Assembly: GCA_009783865.1 (NCBI GenBank)
Contig: WRCR01000163.1
Coordinates: 1 to 8,080 of the forward strand
DNA length: 8,080 bases
Direction: 5' to 3'
Source: Planctomycetaceae bacterium
GTDB taxonomy: Bacteria; Planctomycetota; Planctomycetia; Pirellulales; Thermoguttaceae
Under the pieces are notes generated by a model. The model was not told the origin of the DNA. It saw only the letters and a program-made list of their open reading frames with translations, and made no database searches. Position numbers and translations under genes: made by a program. Shown in pieces: positions 7,042 through 8,080 of this stretch (the stretch's first letter is position 1; each line of letters starts with the position of its first letter).

Positions 7042-7085
7042 CGGCGGGTGATAACCCGCCGGTTTCCGTGAGTTATCACTCACGG
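7042..7085. repeat. Twin palindrome: two perfect 8-bp hairpins with complementary loops
   Basis: The first hairpin has arms CGGCGGGT (7042-7049) and ACCCGCCG (7054-7061) around the loop GATA. After 4 nt the second has arms CCGTGAGT (7066-7073) and ACTCACGG (7078-7085) around the loop TATC. Both have an 8-4-8 geometry, and the loops are reverse complements. Moreover GTGATAAC (7048-7055) is fully complementary to GTTATCAC (7072-7079), so the alternative fold is one long-range 8-bp stem. The form resembles REP/BIME-type intergenic palindromes and would work on either strand as an RNA stabiliser or terminator between convergent genes. Only one copy is in this window, so its repeat status is an inference. 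Confidence 0.6.
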
Positions 7086-7106
7086 CTCGTATTTTCAGTT
7101 TTACCG

Positions 7107-7128
7107 CACTCGTTTTTCGATGCGAGTG
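7107..7128. repeat. Stem-loop following the twin palindrome
   Basis: CACTCG (7107-7112) and CGAGTG (7123-7128) form a 6-bp stem around a 10-nt loop containing a run of five T. It lies 21 nt after the twin palindrome and 62 nt beyond the end of the ankyrin gene in that gene's direction of transcription. It lacks a following U-tract on either strand. It may belong to the same palindromic cluster or protect the 3' end of the ankyrin mRNA. Confidence 0.35.
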
Positions 7129-7189
7129 ATTTCGCCGGCACCCTGATAGTTTGCGCAGGATTGCCAATCCGGTTCTTTGATGCAGTCGC

Positions 7190-7600
7190 CTAGAATTTCG
7201 GAATAGCACCCATACTGGAAAGGTATTGAACCGTCATCATATGTCCAATATGTCCCTTTCGATTTGCTAGATCGATTGGGGTTACGATGCCTTCCATTGT
7301 CGCATGAACATCGGCACCTGCATGGACGAGAACTTTGGCAACTGCAACATTCCCTTTGTTTGCTGCAACATGAAGCGGGTGCCCGCCTCTTTGGTCTTCT
7401 GCATCAACATTTGCCTGTTTGGAGATGAGAAATTGAGCAATTTCAGCACCATCCGCCATATTGTATCCTGCCAGGTGAAGCGGCGTAAAACCCTGGTCAT
7501 TCTTGCCATTGACATTCGCACCCTTCTCCTCGACAAAATACCTCACATCCTCAATCGTTCCTCGCATTGCTGCAAAAAAAATGTTCTCAAACGTTGACAT
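7190..7600 (-). CDS. Small ankyrin-repeat protein
   Basis: This 136-residue protein consists almost wholly of ankyrin repeats, a helix-turn-helix scaffold for protein-protein contact. The N-terminal capping repeat is about residues 4-33 and ends in GANVNGKND. A canonical repeat follows at 36-69 (FTPLHLAGYNMADGAEIAQF, then SKQANVDAED) and another at 70-101 (HPLHVAANKGNVAVAKVL, then GADVHAT). The C-terminal repeat at about 103-132 is degenerate (TPIDLANRKGHIG, then VQYLSSMGA). No signal peptide, membrane segment or catalytic domain is visible. The ATG at 7600 is supported by an AGGA about 10 nt upstream and by the typical start of a capping helix. It lies 139 nt downstream of a second, related ankyrin gene on the same strand. 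That gap holds a small GGGT/ACCC stem near 7688-7701 but no clear promoter, so the genes may be co-transcribed. The binding partner is unknown. Confidence 0.88.
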   Translation of the reverse strand: MSTFENIFFAAMRGTIEDVRYFVEEKGANVNGKNDQGFTPLHLAGYNMADGAEIAQFLISKQANVDAEDQRGGHPLHVAANKGNVAVAKVLVHAGADVHATMEGIVTPIDLANRKGHIGHMMTVQYLSSMGAIPKF

Positions 7601-7739
7601 AGTTTTCTCTTCCTTTTTGTGATTTATGCAGAACCCTTTTGAAATGTTCTCCCCGGAAACGTACCGGAAGGCAAGCCGAAATCGGGCGGGTTCCAGTACC
7701 CGAAAACGTCTTTTGTGTTTATTTGTCTATGCTCTGTTT

Positions 7740-8080
7740 TTATCTCGCTACTATAATGGAAAGGTATTCAAACATCGCCGCATCCTTATTATCCATTGCA
7801 ATACCAAGTGGAGTCGTACCGTTATCGGATTTCGCATGAACATTTGCCCCTGCGGAAACGAGTAATTTGGCAATATCAATGTTCCCGTTAAATGACGCTA
7901 AGTGGAGCGGGGTTGCGCCGGCATTGTCTCTTGCATTAACATCTGCCTTTGCGGAAATGAGAAATCTGACAAGTTCAATATTGTTCTCACTTACCGCTGC
8001 TCCGAGTGGAGTCAAGCCAGCGACGGCGATTTTTGCATTAATATCTGCCTCTCTGGAAACGAGAAATTCGGCAATGTCAG
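7740..8080 (-). CDS. Ankyrin-repeat protein, C-terminal part, cut by window edge
   Basis: The frame is open to the right edge and gives the last 112 residues of a larger protein. The visible sequence holds the end of one repeat (DIAEFLVSREADINAK) and then three repeats: GLTPLGAAVSENNIELVRFL with SAKADVNARD, ATPLHLASFNGNIDIAKLLV with SAGANVHAKS, and a final capping repeat (TTPLGIAMDNKDAAMFEYLS). The TTG at 8015 could in theory start translation, but it falls inside a repeat that continues upstream in frame, so the true start lies beyond the window. The C-terminus ends shortly after the last helix, with no extra domain. In both this gene and the downstream ankyrin gene the sequence TGGAAAGGTATT occurs near the 3' end, encoding the equivalent final-helix position, which suggests tandem duplication. 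Confidence 0.88.
   Translation of the reverse strand, partial: DIAEFLVSREADINAKIAVAGLTPLGAAVSENNIELVRFLISAKADVNARDNAGATPLHLASFNGNIDIAKLLVSAGANVHAKSDNGTTPLGIAMDNKDAAMFEYLSIIVAR

Larger units (their letters stand above)
6775..7189. other. 415-bp convergent intergenic region without a convincing gene
   Basis: The region lies between the plus-strand fusion gene and the minus-strand ankyrin gene. It contains a weak terminator-like stem, a near-consensus plus-strand promoter, a twin palindrome and a further stem-loop, all listed separately. A minor 5-bp stem (CGATG/CATCG) lies around 6899-6913. A 69-codon frame from the ATG at 6984 reads through the palindromes and is not accepted as a gene. No remnant of a recognisable protein was seen in either strand. 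Confidence 0.6.

Noticed and set aside
7158..7170. Short palindrome GGATTG-C-CAATCC downstream of the ankyrin gene
   Set aside because: The loop is only one base and there is no U-tract; it is not a credible terminator and is within chance expectation.
6984..7193. Plus-strand frame of 69 codons beginning MEQINDILGNLKGGN, with GAGG 6 nt upstream
   Set aside because: From about codon 20 it translates the palindromic repeats and stem-loop, it resembles no known protein, and it ends overlapping the convergent ankyrin stop. At most the first ~15 codons might be a truncated gene start.

Overview
The window most likely comes from a bacterium of the Planctomycetota, perhaps a moderate-GC member of the Pirellulales type. 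This rests on memory of family sequences, not on a search: the PNPase N-terminus, the giant acyl-AMP ligase/ACP/PLP-enzyme fusion and the ankyrin-rich context all fit that phylum. Genes are compactly arranged, with a housekeeping half and an accessory half.

Left half (1-3078, all minus strand): reading in the direction of transcription, a two-gene phosphate cassette comes first. It has a DUF47/PhoU-like protein (2434-3078) followed 11 nt later by a PiT-type phosphate permease (1106-2422). The permease carries an unusual insert of about 100 residues, apparently soluble and beta-rich. Next is the conserved rpsO-pnp pair: ribosomal protein S15 (687-959) with its own good promoter and an operator-like palindrome, then the first 145 codons of polynucleotide phosphorylase, which runs off the left edge.

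Centre (3277-6774, plus strand): a single 1165-residue multidomain protein diverges from the phosphate cassette. It joins a fatty-acyl-AMP ligase, an acyl carrier protein and an alpha-oxoamine synthase (the 5-aminolevulinate/KAPA/serine palmitoyltransferase fold). The visible catalytic residues of all three modules are present. The protein looks like a self-contained line that activates a fatty acid, tethers it to its own carrier and condenses it with an amino acid, as expected for a sphingoid-base-like amino-ketone lipid. This is the most interesting gene here.

Right half (6775-8080): a 415-bp gap between convergent genes holds a near-consensus plus-strand promoter with no convincing gene behind it. 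It also holds a twin palindrome whose two hairpins have mutually complementary loops, plus a third stem-loop. After it come two tandem minus-strand ankyrin-repeat genes (7190-7600, and 7740 to beyond the right edge), which look like paralogues. No tRNA, rRNA, CRISPR array, transposase or phage gene was seen.
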